Position numbers and translations under genes: made by a program. From NCBI GenBank assembly GCA_963822705.1, contig CAWGIX010000012.1, forward strand, positions 124,001-188,000: a stretch of DNA of 64,000 bases, given 5' to 3'. The DNA comes from CAVRQM01 sp963822705 (GTDB taxonomy: Bacteria > Pseudomonadota > Alphaproteobacteria > Acetobacterales > Acetobacteraceae). The first letter of the stretch is position 1; each line of letters starts with the position of its first letter. The notes below the pieces were generated by a model that saw only the letters and a list, made by a program, of their open reading frames with translations, had not been told where the DNA came from and did no database searches. Positions 32,290-41,433 of the stretch are shown one piece after another.

Positions 32290-33261
32290 TCAGCCGCCGC
32301 GACCGGAGTCGACGACCGGCTGGAACTCGGCGGCGTTCTCCTTGGTGACCAGCAGCGTCCCGGTATCGATATTCGATGGCGTCATGCCGAACTTCGCCTT
32401 CAAGTACAGGTCGACCACCGCAAGATAGCCCTGGGCGTAGGCCTGCTGCACCAGGTGAACGAGGTGATGCCGCGCTTGATGCAGTCGAGCACGGCCGGCG
32501 AGACATCATAGCCGCCAACGACGACCTTGCCTTGCATGTCGTTCTTTGTCCACATACTGGCAGGCGATCGTGCCCGTCTCCGGGTTCAGGCTGACGATCG
32601 CGGCCGTGTCCTTGTGCGACGCGCATGTAGCCGTCCAGCACGGACAGTCCCTGCGCGGGAGTCGAGGCGGTGTTGACCAGCGTATCGACGGTGGCGCCGA
32701 TCTGCTGCTCCAGGAATTTCCGCAGGCCGTCGCAACGGATGGTCTGCACGATCTGCGCCGGCCCGGGGTTCTGGCAGACCACCCGCGCGCCCTTCTTCAG
32801 ATTCGGCAACAACTGCGCGCCGACCTTGGCGCCCGACTTGAATTCGTCCTGTCCGACATAGGCGAGCGCCTTGATGCGCGGATCGCTTTCCTCGGCGAAA
32901 TTCTGCGTGTTGACCAGGATCACCGGAATGTTCGCGTCGAGCGCATCCAGGATCGGTCGGGCCAGCGCTTTGGGATCGTTGAACTCCACCGCAATTCCGT
33001 CAGGTTTTGCGGCGACATTCGATTTCAGCAGCTGCGTCTGCAAGTTGATGTCGCAGCACTTTCGGTCCGCTGTAGATCGCATCCACGCCCAGGTCCTTGC
33101 CGGCGTCCTCGACACCCCGCTTGACCACCGCGAAAAATTGAATTTCCGGGCCGCCGATGAAGTTGACGTAGAACTTGAGCTTGCCGGAGTCCGCGTGGGC
33201 GCGCCGCCCCGCCTCCGAAAAGCAGAAGAACGCCGGCGGCAAGCAAAGCTTGCAATCGCAT
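32290..33261 (-). pseudogene. Sugar-type ABC transporter periplasmic binding protein (multiple frameshifts)
   Basis: A periplasmic-binding protein of the ribose-binding type. ATG 33261 has an excellent GGGAGGG site, then a signal peptide MRLQALLAAGVLLLFGG. Further pieces in different frames read KLKFYVNFIGGPEIQFFAVV, GVEDAGKDLGVDAIYSGP, LLKSNVAAKPDGIAVEFNDP, ANIPVILVNTQNFAEESDPR, ALAYVGQDEFKSGAKVGAQL and CQNPGPAQIVQTIRCDGLRK. The last codons, in yet another frame, read FQPVVDSGRGG before TGA at 32290. Several one-base shifts break it. It would deliver a sugar-like ligand to the permease downstream. Confidence 0.7.
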
Positions 33262-33436
33262 CACATCCCTCCCTTACGTTGACGAAAATTTTGCGTGAAG
33301 CCATGACGTATATCACAGCACGCCCGATTGGAGAAGCCCCGACGGGCAGACTGGATTGCTTGCAGGAACTCCTGGCTGAAGAATTGGAGACTTCGGGTCC
33401 GGCATGCGTCGCGCGGTTGGCGGATGTTCCGGCGGA

Positions 33437-35061
33437 TCAAGAGCCGTCGCCCTCTGGCCGTCCAACAGCCGCAATCTCGCCGCTCTTCGCTTGGGCGGCT
33501 TTGACGCCAGAGCCGGCTTTCAGATCCATCGGTGCGGGCGCAAACAGGCGCGCATCCATCAACCGCAGATCCCGTGCAGATCGCTCGGCGCAAAGCTCAT
33601 CCGCGCCAGAATGTCCCGTTCCAGGATCGATCCCCGGCGCCACTTCGATCAGCTCGATACCGCTTCTCGGCGAGACGGAACACGCCACGCTCGGTCACGT
33701 AGAGAACACGCTGGCCACGGATGCGGCCGAACGGCCGCTGTAGGTGATCTGCTCCACCGTCCGCGACGAACTTTGGCGTGGCCGCCGTCGCGGGCGATCC
33801 GCGTCTCGCCTCCCGGCCAGGAGATCTCGAGTTTGCCGGCGGTGAATGTGCCGCTGAACACCACGCACTTCGCGTTCTGCGATATGTTGATGAACCCTCC
33901 CGGGCCGATAATGCGATTGCCAAAGTCGGCTGACGTTGACGTTGCCGGTGGCGTCCACCTCGGCAAACGACAGGAATGCCAGGTCGAGGCCGCCGCCGTC
34001 GTAGAAGTCGAACTGGTACGGCTGATCGATCATTGCGGCATAGTTGCGTGCAGCGCCCGCCTCGTTGCCGGAGGCCGGAGCGCCGCCGATCATTCCCTGT
34101 TCGTTGGTCAGGCAGATATCGTCGAGAATGTCTTCTTCGGCGGCGACGTTGGCGATCCCGGTCGAGACGCCGGAGCCGAGATTGCAGACGGCGCCGCGAA
34201 AACAGCTCCAGTGCCGCGCGCCGCGCGATTACCTTGCGCGGGTCGAGCGGCAGCGTCGGAATGTCGGACAGCGGAATGCGCAGTTCGCCGGCATAGGCCG
34301 GGCTGTGGAATGTCTCGTAGGTCTGCCATTGATCGGGCACGGCGACGACCAAATCGACCAGAATGCCCGGGAATTTTCACAAGTTTGGGTGGCAGCGTGC
34401 CTCGCTTCGCCATACGCTTGACCTGCACGATGACGACCCGCCGCATCGCCGCGTGGCCTGCGCCTGCGACAGCATCTCGCCAAAATAGGCTTCATGCTCC
34501 ATGGTCACGTTGCCGTCCTCGTCCGCCGTCGTGCCGCGCAGGAAGCAAACGTCGACGTGAAAGCCCTTGTAGAACAGATGCTCGCCGTGGCGCGTATCGT
34601 CGAGCTCCACGAGATGTTCGGTGGCCGAGCGGCTCTGCCGGCCGCCGCCGTGGCGCGGGTCGACGAACGTGTGCAGGCCGGTTTGGGTGGTCAGGCCAGG
34701 ACGGCCCGCCGCCATTTCGCGCATCAACTGCGACAACACGCCTTGCGGCAGCGTGTAGGCCTCCACCTTGTCGGCCAGCGCAAGAGCGGAGATCAGCGGA
34801 GAGTTGACTGAACGTGCCGCAGACGATGCGCTTCAGCAGTCCTTCATGGGCGAGGCGATTGACGCCGTGCGTCCCGCCGTCGCCGATACCGACCGGATGC
34901 AGCGTGGTGATGCCGCGAGGCTCCCGATCCGCGAGATAGCGTCGCTCCAAAGCCTCGATGAGCGCTTCCGGTACCGCGTGGCCCCCGCCCGATCCGCCGA
35001 TCAGCAGCGTGTCCCCGGACTGAATCACTTTGACGGCGCGATCGGCGGTTACGCGCTGCAT
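33437..35061 (-). pseudogene. Acyl-CoA:acetate / 3-ketoacid CoA-transferase (multiple frameshifts)
   Basis: Fragments in at least five frame segments spell a fused two-domain family I CoA-transferase (YdiF/propionate-CoA-transferase type). These include RAVKVIQSGDTLLIGGSGGG, ITTLHPVGIGDGGTHGVNRL, LREMAAGRPGLTTQTGLHTF-like text, FYKGFHVDVCFLRGTTADED, a NEQGMIGGAPASGNEAGAAR segment carrying the likely catalytic glutamate, FYDGGGLDLAFLSFAEVDAT and IGPGGFINISQNAKCVVFSG. The start M at 35061 gives about 540 residues, normal for the family. It is the first gene of the minus-strand catabolic run. Confidence 0.68.
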
Positions 35062-35191
35062 CCGCCGTCTCCAATGCGGCCGGAGTGTCGCGTTGCGCGG
35101 CATGTCCCGTCCGATTCGCATTGACCTTTTCCCTCCCGCGAAGGCGAATGCGGCGTGAACTCCCGCAACCCGATGCAGGCCGTGTGGTGCC

Positions 35192-35957
35192 ATGTCGCAC
35201 ATCGAACTGAAGGTCGAAGCGCATGTGGCCGAGATCACGCTCGCCCGGCCGGAGAAGCTCAACGCCATTACCGCGGAGATGGCAGCGGAGATCGAGCGGA
35301 TCTGCATGGCAGTCGATCGCGACGAGGCGGTGCGGGCTGTGCTGCTCACGGGCGAGGGCGGCCGGGCCTTTTCGGCGGGCAGCGATCTTGGATCGCTTGC
35401 CGCCTATGCCTCGGCCTGGCAGTTCCGCAACCGCGTCGAATACGCCACCGCCGTTCGCAATATGAGAAAACCGGTAGTCGCGGCGCTGAAGGGCTGGGTG
35501 CTGGGCGGCGGGCGCCGAAATAGCGCTCGCGGCGGACATTCGTATCGCCGACCGGACCGCCAGGATCGGCTTCCCCGAGGTGACTCGCGGGTGGATCGGC
35601 GGCGGCGGCGCGTCCCAGCTGCTGCCGCGCCTGATCGGTTATGGTCAGGCCATGCGCATGCTGTTGACAGGCGAATCTTTGGACGCGTCCCAGGCGCTGG
35701 CGCTTGGGCTGGTGGAGGAGCTGGTCGAGGCTGGCGGCGCGGAGGCACGCGCGCGGGAGGTGTGCGTGAAACTCGCGGGCTTCAGTCCGGTCGCGGTACA
35801 GTCGGTCAAGGCCGCCGTTCGCGCGGCGCTGTCTGCGCCGCTCGAGGCGGGGCTGCGCTACGAGAACGAGCTGAACACGCTGTGCTTCGCTGCCGGCGAC
35901 CATATGGAGGGCATCAAGGCGTTCCAGGAACACCGGGACGCGAAATTTTCGCGCTAA
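35192..35957 (+). CDS. Enoyl-CoA hydratase/isomerase family protein (apparent frameshift)
   Basis: A crotonase-fold enzyme of about 255 residues. MSHIELKVEAHVAEITLARP, EKLNAITAEMAAEI, GRAFSAGSDLGSL (first oxyanion-hole region) and PVVAALKGWVLGGG (second) lie in frame one. After an extra G at about 35512 the frame continues AEIALAADIRIADRTARIGF, TRGWIGGGGASQLLPRLIGY, RMLLTGESLDASQALALGLV. The hydratase glutamate positions are not clear, so it may catalyse another CoA-ester reaction. It is divergent from the CoA-transferase, 130 bases between starts, which suggests a joint pathway and shared control region. Confidence 0.8.
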
Positions 35958-35972
35958 CGCCATCCCGATCCC

Positions 35973-37436
35973 TCAGCGGGGCGCATGCGCCAGCAGCGGC
36001 GGCTCGCCCAGGCGTTGCGCGCGGGTACCAAGCAATCGCTCGCAGGCAAATGCCAAGGCCAGCAAGTCGGCGTCGCATCCGTGCCGAGAGGCGAGTTGCA
36101 GGCCGACCGGCATGCCGGCTGCATCTAGCGCAACGGGCAGGCTCAATGCCGTGAGACCAAGCAGGGCGATCACTGCCGAATTTCTCGACGCGGCGAGATT
36201 GTGCACGCGATAGGCCTCGGCGCCGGCAAGATCGGCGACGCGCGCGGGCGTCACCGAGACTGTCGGCAGGGCAATGGCATCGATTTCGGCGAGCCGCGCA
36301 TCGGCCGCTCGCATCCAGCCTTCGATGGTGCGCAGGCGGCGGACATATTCGTGCGCCGGCAGAGTTGCGCCGTGACGCTCGAGCCGCTCGCGAACGTTCG
36401 GATCGAGCGTGTCCCACCAGTCCGGGAATTCTTCGCGGATCATGCCGTAAACGGCCGCAGTCGAGAGGTGGCCGGCCTGGAACAGCTCGTAAACCGCGGC
36501 AGGGTCCGGCAGATCCATCGGGACGATCGTTGCACCGGCCTGTTCGATTTCGGCCAGCGCGGCAGACACGCCCTCGGCGATTCCCGGGGAGCAGTCGTCC
36601 CAGAACAGCGCGCGCGGCACGCCGATCCGGCTGCCCCCGAGCGACCGGCCGCAAAGCCTGCCGAATTCTTCCCACACGTCGCCTGGGGGCGCATCGAGGG
36701 CCAGGAATGCCAGCACCAGATCGGCGACGGTCAGCGTCAACAATCCCGGCGCGTCGAGCACCGGGGCCACCGGCACGATCCCCTCGGTGGACCAGCGCCC
36801 GTGGCTGATCATGAGGCCGACGGTACCGGTCATGCTGGCCGGCATGCGGACCGAGCCCGTGGTGTCCGACCCGAGCGCCACCATGGCGGACCCCTCGAGC
36901 AGGCTTATCCCGGCGCCCGAACTGGAGCCGCCACTGATCCGCTGCTCGCCGGCATCCCAGGGATTGTATGGCGAACCGTAATGACGGTTGGTGCCGAGGC
37001 CGCCGAGTGCGAACTCGACCGTATGGCTCTTGCCGACGATGACCCCGAGCTGCCGTTGGATCCGGTCGACGACCGGCCCTTGCTGCTCCCATTTCGGCGG
37101 CAGCGCCCGCGGCGTTCCCGCGTAGGTCGGCAGCCCGGCAACGCCGTACAAGTCTTTTATGGAGATGGGGATGCCTTGCAGCGGCCCAAAATCCCGCCCT
37201 GCGGCGAAGGCGCGGTCAGCCTCCTCGGCCCGTGCCCGTGCCATTTCGGGAACGAAGGTCCGATAGGCATTGAGCTGGGCGCCAAAGCTCTGGTGTCGCG
37301 TGATCGCGCGCTCGATGAGGTCGCGGCTGGCGATCTTATGCTGCCGCAACGAGCGCGCGATGTCGGCCAGCGAGGCATCGGATACCACGCTCAAATGTGG
37401 GGCGCCATATTTTGCATCGCACCGGCCCTGCAGCAT
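35973..37436 (-). CDS. Amidase-signature hydrolase
   Basis: An intact 487-residue amidase-signature enzyme. PISIKDLYGVAGLPTYAGTP carries the catalytic lysine, RISGGSSSGAGISLL the cis-serine loop and LGSDTTGSVRMPASM the nucleophile serine. The C-terminal ALSLPVALDAAGMPVGLQLA is typical. ATG 37436 was chosen; a start nearer LSVVSDASLADIARSL is possible. It shares only low similarity with the other amidase at 28830-30304, so the two are not a recent duplication. It ends 15 bases from the convergent hydratase gene. Substrate unknown, possibly an amide of the compound imported by the neighbouring transporter. Confidence 0.85.
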   Translation of the reverse strand: MLQGRCDAKYGAPHLSVVSDASLADIARSLRQHKIASRDLIERAITRHQSFGAQLNAYRTFVPEMARARAEEADRAFAAGRDFGPLQGIPISIKDLYGVAGLPTYAGTPRALPPKWEQQGPVVDRIQRQLGVIVGKSHTVEFALGGLGTNRHYGSPYNPWDAGEQRISGGSSSGAGISLLEGSAMVALGSDTTGSVRMPASMTGTVGLMISHGRWSTEGIVPVAPVLDAPGLLTLTVADLVLAFLALDAPPGDVWEEFGRLCGRSLGGSRIGVPRALFWDDCSPGIAEGVSAALAEIEQAGATIVPMDLPDPAAVYELFQAGHLSTAAVYGMIREEFPDWWDTLDPNVRERLERHGATLPAHEYVRRLRTIEGWMRAADARLAEIDAIALPTVSVTPARVADLAGAEAYRVHNLAASRNSAVIALLGLTALSLPVALDAAGMPVGLQLASRHGCDADLLALAFACERLLGTRAQRLGEPPLLAHAPR

Positions 37437-37508
37437 CCGCGTCTGCCGCAGCCCATCTTGACCGTCAAGATCGGCGATCACCCGCGGGACCTCCGTAGAG
37501 GAGAAACC

Positions 37509-38354
37509 ATGATGATCTCCGGCACGACGCGCTTGTTCGCCATCATCGGCGACCCGGTCGCACAGGCACGCTCTCCCGAAATCTTCAATGCGTTGTTCCG
37601 GCAGCGCGGCGTGGATGCGGTCATGATCCCGCTGCATGTCGATGCGGACTGCTTCGCCTCGGTGCTGTCGGCGCTAGGTTCGGTCGAGAACCTTGATGGT
37701 ATTGTTGTCACGGTTCCGCACAAGCTCGCCGCCAGCCGAGGCCTCGCGAAACGGTCGCAGCGGGCCGAGATTGCCGGGTCGGTGAACGTGCTGCGGCGCT
37801 GCGCCGGCGGCTGGGAAGGCGACCTGCTCGACGGCGAGGGGTTCGCGGTCGGACTCGCGCGCAACGGCATCGACGCGCGCGGGCGACGCTGCGCGATCGT
37901 CGGTGCGGGAGGTGCAGGAGCGGCGATCGCACTCGCACTATGCGAGCGGGGCGCGCACTCCGTCGCGGTGTGCGATAGGGATCATGACCGCGCAAAATTC
38001 CTCGTGCAAAGGCTTGCCGAGCGCGGCCACGCGGCGGCAACCACCGCTGCCCCCAGCCGCGAGACGGAGCTGGTGATCAACGCGACGCCGCTCGGCATGG
38101 CGCCGCAAGACGGTCTGCCGATCGCTCTGGCATCGCTTGGCTGCGACGCAATCGTCGCCGATATCATCATGAAGCCACCGGTCACCCGCCTGCTTCGAGA
38201 GGCGGCCCGCCTCGGCCATCGCACCGTTGAAGGCCGGCATATGCTCGACGGTCAGGCCGAGCTCATATGGCGTTTCTTTGGCCTGCCGGGCGCCGCGGCC
38301 AGGTCGCCCGGATTGGAGAAGCCGGATGCCGACGATTACCCTGCCGGACAGTGA
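37509..38354 (+). CDS. Shikimate/quinate dehydrogenase family protein
   Basis: A 281-residue AroE-like NAD(P)-dependent dehydrogenase. FAIIGDPVAQARSPEIFNAL is the shikimate-binding N-terminus with SP, IVVTVPHKLAA carries the catalytic lysine, NVLRRCAGGWEGDLLDGEGF the aspartate region, VGAGGAGAAIALALCERGA the nucleotide loop, and TELVINATPLGM the next landmark. The catabolic neighbourhood suggests it acts on a quinate- or other cyclitol-type compound rather than in aromatic amino-acid synthesis. ATG 37509 has GGAG eight bases upstream. It overlaps the next gene by 29 bases. Confidence 0.8.
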   Translation: MMISGTTRLFAIIGDPVAQARSPEIFNALFRQRGVDAVMIPLHVDADCFASVLSALGSVENLDGIVVTVPHKLAASRGLAKRSQRAEIAGSVNVLRRCAGGWEGDLLDGEGFAVGLARNGIDARGRRCAIVGAGGAGAAIALALCERGAHSVAVCDRDHDRAKFLVQRLAERGHAAATTAAPSRETELVINATPLGMAPQDGLPIALASLGCDAIVADIIMKPPVTRLLREAARLGHRTVEGRHMLDGQAELIWRFFGLPGAAARSPGLEKPDADDYPAGQ

Positions 38355-39489
38355 TGGGACGTTGCGCCCTTATCGCATGGGGCAGCCGTCTTCGTTCGCC
38401 CGTTCCGGCCCCAAGATCCGAGTGCGCACGGTCTACGCGGCCGTCCACGTCGTCATGGATGCGCTGCGATCCGCCGATCCCTGGCGCGCCCCCGTGATCG
38501 ACTGGGAAGCGACTTTACGGTTCCGGCACGCGCTGTGGTCGCTTGGGTTCGGGGTTGCCGAGGCGATGGATACGTCCCAACGCGGTATGGGGCTCGACTG
38601 GGTCGGCGCCAAGGAGCTGATCCGGCGGTCGCTCGCCGAAGCCCGCTCGGTTGGAGACGCAGACATCGCCTGCGGTGCCGGTACCGACCAGCTTGATCCG
38701 GCTTGTGCCCGGAGTCTGGACGACGTGGTGGCAGCCTACGAAGAGCAGCTCGGTTACATCGAGGGCTGCGGCGGCAAGGCGATCCTGATGGCCAGCCGTG
38801 CGCTCAGCCGCATCGCCACATCGCCCGACGACTACCTGGAGGTGTATGCGCGCATCATCGCCCAGGCCCGCGACAAAGTCATCCTGCACTGGCTTGGCGA
38901 CATGTTCGACCCGCAGCTCGCGGGATATTGGGGCAGCCCGGACGTGGATGAAGCGGCACGGACGGTGCTGGCCCTGATCGATGCCCATCCCGACAAGATC
39001 GACGGCATCAAGCTCTCGCTGCTCGACCGGGTGCTCGAGACATCGATGCGCGCGCGTCTCCCCGATGGCATCAAGATGTATACCGGGGACGATTTTGATT
39101 TTCCCGACATGATCGAGGGAGACGGGGCGTGCTTCTCGCACGGTCTGCTCGGCATTTTCGATCCGATCGCGCCGGCGGCCGCAGCGGCGTTCGGGCGACT
39201 GGCGGGGGGCGACCTGTCCGGGTACCGCTCCATCCTCCGCCCGACGGTTCCGCTCTCCCGGCGCATCTTTGAGGCGCCGACCCGGTTCTATAAGGCAGGT
39301 ATCGTGTTCCTCGCCTGGCTCAACGGTTATCAGGAGCATTTTCACATGCTGGGCGGCATGGAGTCGGCGCGAGGCTTTTTGCATTACGCGGATGTGTTCC
39401 GGTTGGCCGACCGGGCCGGGTTGCTTGCCGACCCCGACCGCGCCGCCGCTCGCATGCGCGCGCTTTGCACAACCTACACCATCGCCTAG
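38326..39489 (+). CDS. DUF993 family (dihydrodipicolinate-synthase-like) protein
   Basis: A 387-residue protein of the DUF993 family, predicted TIM barrel related to DHDPS/aldolases. Typical stretches are DWEATLRFRHALWSLGFGVA, EAMDTSQRGMGLDWVGAKEL, IACGAGTDQL, QLGYIEGCGGKAILMASRAL, VILHWLGDMFDPQLAGYWG, KIDGIKLSLLD and FLAWLNGYQEHFHMLGGM. Members often sit with sugar-alcohol or inositol dehydrogenase genes, so a lyase step in sugar catabolism is plausible. ATG 38326 has GGAG seven bases upstream. It overlaps the AroE-like gene and is likely translationally coupled to it. Confidence 0.8.
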   Translation: MPTITLPDSDGTLRPYRMGQPSSFARSGPKIRVRTVYAAVHVVMDALRSADPWRAPVIDWEATLRFRHALWSLGFGVAEAMDTSQRGMGLDWVGAKELIRRSLAEARSVGDADIACGAGTDQLDPACARSLDDVVAAYEEQLGYIEGCGGKAILMASRALSRIATSPDDYLEVYARIIAQARDKVILHWLGDMFDPQLAGYWGSPDVDEAARTVLALIDAHPDKIDGIKLSLLDRVLETSMRARLPDGIKMYTGDDFDFPDMIEGDGACFSHGLLGIFDPIAPAAAAAFGRLAGGDLSGYRSILRPTVPLSRRIFEAPTRFYKAGIVFLAWLNGYQEHFHMLGGMESARGFLHYADVFRLADRAGLLADPDRAAARMRALCTTYTIA

Positions 39490-39589
39490 CGCTCCGACAC
39501 ATCGTGCCGGCCGAAAAGCAGCGAGCGGCGGATCGAGGATCGCGTTCGGGCCGCGGAAAGCGGCGGAATGCGCTGCGCTTTCCGTCATA

Positions 39590-40372
39590 CGTATCGTATT
39601 CGAAACAATATGGGCGTGCGTGGGCAGGCGGCCCAGTCAGGCCGGTTTTCGGATCGGCTCCAGCATCCAGATGCCGCGCCACTTGCGCCACTCCGTGCCG
39701 GGCTCGGTCCACTTCGGCTTGCGCTTATACGGCTCGGTGCGCACCGGACGCTTGCGCATCGGCTTTGCGGCCGGTTCGGTCGGGACCGGTGCGGCGGTGG
39801 CCGGCGCGGCGGGGTCCGGCCCGGTCTTCTCCGGTTCGGGGGCCGATGGTGCGGTTCGGCGAACCCGCTTCGGCAGAGGCGGCAGGAGCGCCGGGTCGGG
39901 CTTTAGCGCCAGCATCCAGAAGAACGGCCGGAGCAGTCGCCCCGCCTGCGGCGCCTTGCGGAGCAACTCCTGCATCCCGGGATCCGCCAGCAGCCGCTCC
40001 AAATCCCGCTGACAGGGCGCCACCCGCCACGTCCCCAGTTTCAGCAGCCAGCCGAACGGCTCGGGAAACGGGCGTTGTCGCTTTCGGGCTTGTCCTTTCC
40101 GGTCTCGGGGCGGCCGGGGCGGCGGCAGCGGACCCGCCAGGGCCCGGGCGATCAGGGCAAGAAACCTTTTGCGAAGCTTCTGCAGCCTGATCCCGACCAG
40201 CTCCAGCAACTGCACGCTGATGAACGCCACCCCGGACATCCGGTCCGCATGCCAGCGTGCCCCCAGCCCCAGGACCACCTCGTCGGCGAACCGGGCAAAC
40301 CGCTCGGCGAGGCTGGCATCCGGTGGGAGCGGCGGGCGGGGGAGAAACCACATGTCAGGAGCACTAACACAC
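39590..40372 (-). repeat. Dispersed 0.8-kb unit, copy B
   Basis: The minus-strand counterpart of copy A (596-1400). Homology covers the TGTGTTAGTG motif upstream of the start, the gene, and about 50 bases beyond its stop up to TTTCGAATACGATACG. The two copies are about 38 kb apart on opposite strands. Confidence 0.6.
39637..40353 (-). CDS. Proline-rich hypothetical protein, copy B (intact)
   Basis: 238 residues, start ATG 40353. The order is a Pro-rich N-terminus MWFLPRPPLPPDASLAERFA; a helical part (VAFISVQLLELVGIRLQKLR, FLALIARALAGPLPPPRPP); a conserved core LERLLADPGMQELLRKAPQA then GRLLRPFFWML; a Pro/Ala linker; and a basic end PMRKRPVRTEPYKRKPKWTE then GTEWRKWRGIWMLEPIRKPA. Copy A preserves the LADPxMQELLR core and the KPKWTxPGTEWRKW tail best, so these are likely the functional parts. 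There is no signal peptide and only a weak hydrophobic stretch. The family and function are not recognised. Confidence 0.65.
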   Translation of the reverse strand: MWFLPRPPLPPDASLAERFARFADEVVLGLGARWHADRMSGVAFISVQLLELVGIRLQKLRKRFLALIARALAGPLPPPRPPRDRKGQARKRQRPFPEPFGWLLKLGTWRVAPCQRDLERLLADPGMQELLRKAPQAGRLLRPFFWMLALKPDPALLPPLPKRVRRTAPSAPEPEKTGPDPAAPATAAPVPTEPAAKPMRKRPVRTEPYKRKPKWTEPGTEWRKWRGIWMLEPIRKPA

Positions 40373-40536
40373 GCCGCGGGGCAGGGTCAAGGGATCTTTC
40401 TGGTTCGGTGTTATCGAACAAAGGATTTTATCGGAATTGCGAGGCGCGTCATTGTGTCTGCGACCAGCAGCTCAGGCGCATCTTTCACCCCGGGGCAAAG
40501 TTCTGACACTATCGGACCGTTGAGAGGATCGAAGCC

Positions 40537-41433
40537 ATGTGTGGCATCGTCGGCCTGTTCCTGAAAAATCCGGCGCTGGAGCCGGAACTCGGCCGGCTGA
40601 CCGCCGGCATGATCCGCGTGTTGTCGGATCGCGGCCCGGACAGCGCGGGGTTCGCGGTCTATGGCAAGCCCTCCGGCGGCCTCAAGCTCACCGTGCGTGC
40701 GCCAGCGGGGACGGATCTGAAGGCACTTGCCGCCGAAATCGGCCACGCGATCGGCGCCGAGCTGACAGTGGCGCTCCGCGCGGATCATGCCGTCATCACC
40801 ATACCCGAAAATCAGGAGCAGGCGGCACGCGCGGCTTTGGCGCGACTCTCGCCTCTCACCGAAGTGGTGGGTACCGGCACGCGCATGGAACTGTACAAGG
40901 CCGTCGGCGAGCCAGGCGCGGTATGCGAGCGCCTCGGGTTGGAGCGGATGTCCGGCACGCATGCCATAGGCCATACCCGCATGGCCACCGAAAGCGCCGT
41001 CACGACCGCCGGCGCACACCCGTTTTCGACCGGACCGGATCAGTGCCTGGTGCATAATGGGTCGCTCTCAAACCATAATGGCATCCGGCGAATGCTCGTG
41101 CGCGACGGGCTCCGCTTCGAGACCGACAACGATACCGAGGTGGCGGCCGGCTACCTGAGCTGGCGGCTGTTGCAAGGAGAGACCTTGAACAGTGCATTGA
41201 CATCGGCGTTGGATGACCTCGACGGCTTCTACACCTTCGTCGTCGGCACCGCGACCGGTTTCGGCGTGCTGCGCGACCGCGTGGCCTGCAAGCCCGCCGT
41301 GGTCGCGGAGACTGCGTCATACGTGGCATTCGGTTCGGAGTACCGCGCGCTGGTCGGGCTTCCGAACATCGAGACGGCGAACATTTTCGAACCGGAACCG
41401 GCCCAAGTCTATTCCTGGGATCGCGCCGCTTGA
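40537..41433 (+). CDS. mgsA: Class II glutamine amidotransferase subunit (MgsA/GlxB type)
   Basis: A 298-residue Ntn-hydrolase glutaminase. MCGIVGLF supplies the N-terminal nucleophile Cys2, and LSDRGPDSAGFAVYG, GTHAIGHTRMATES, HNGSLSNHNGIRRMLVRDGL and FETDNDTEVAAGYL complete the glutaminase domain. As the first of a mgsABC-gmaS set, it would take the place of the amidotransferase subunit of N-methylglutamate synthase, or of the equivalent GlxB. ATG 40537 has AGAGGA upstream. The next gene starts in its stop codon (TTGA), so the subunits are coupled. Confidence 0.85.
   Translation: MCGIVGLFLKNPALEPELGRLTAGMIRVLSDRGPDSAGFAVYGKPSGGLKLTVRAPAGTDLKALAAEIGHAIGAELTVALRADHAVITIPENQEQAARAALARLSPLTEVVGTGTRMELYKAVGEPGAVCERLGLERMSGTHAIGHTRMATESAVTTAGAHPFSTGPDQCLVHNGSLSNHNGIRRMLVRDGLRFETDNDTEVAAGYLSWRLLQGETLNSALTSALDDLDGFYTFVVGTATGFGVLRDRVACKPAVVAETASYVAFGSEYRALVGLPNIETANIFEPEPAQVYSWDRAA

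Noticed and set aside
36201..38354. A 717-codon plus-strand protein
   Set aside because: Its first 430 codons are antisense to the intact amidase; the AroE-like gene starts at 37509 with a good binding site.
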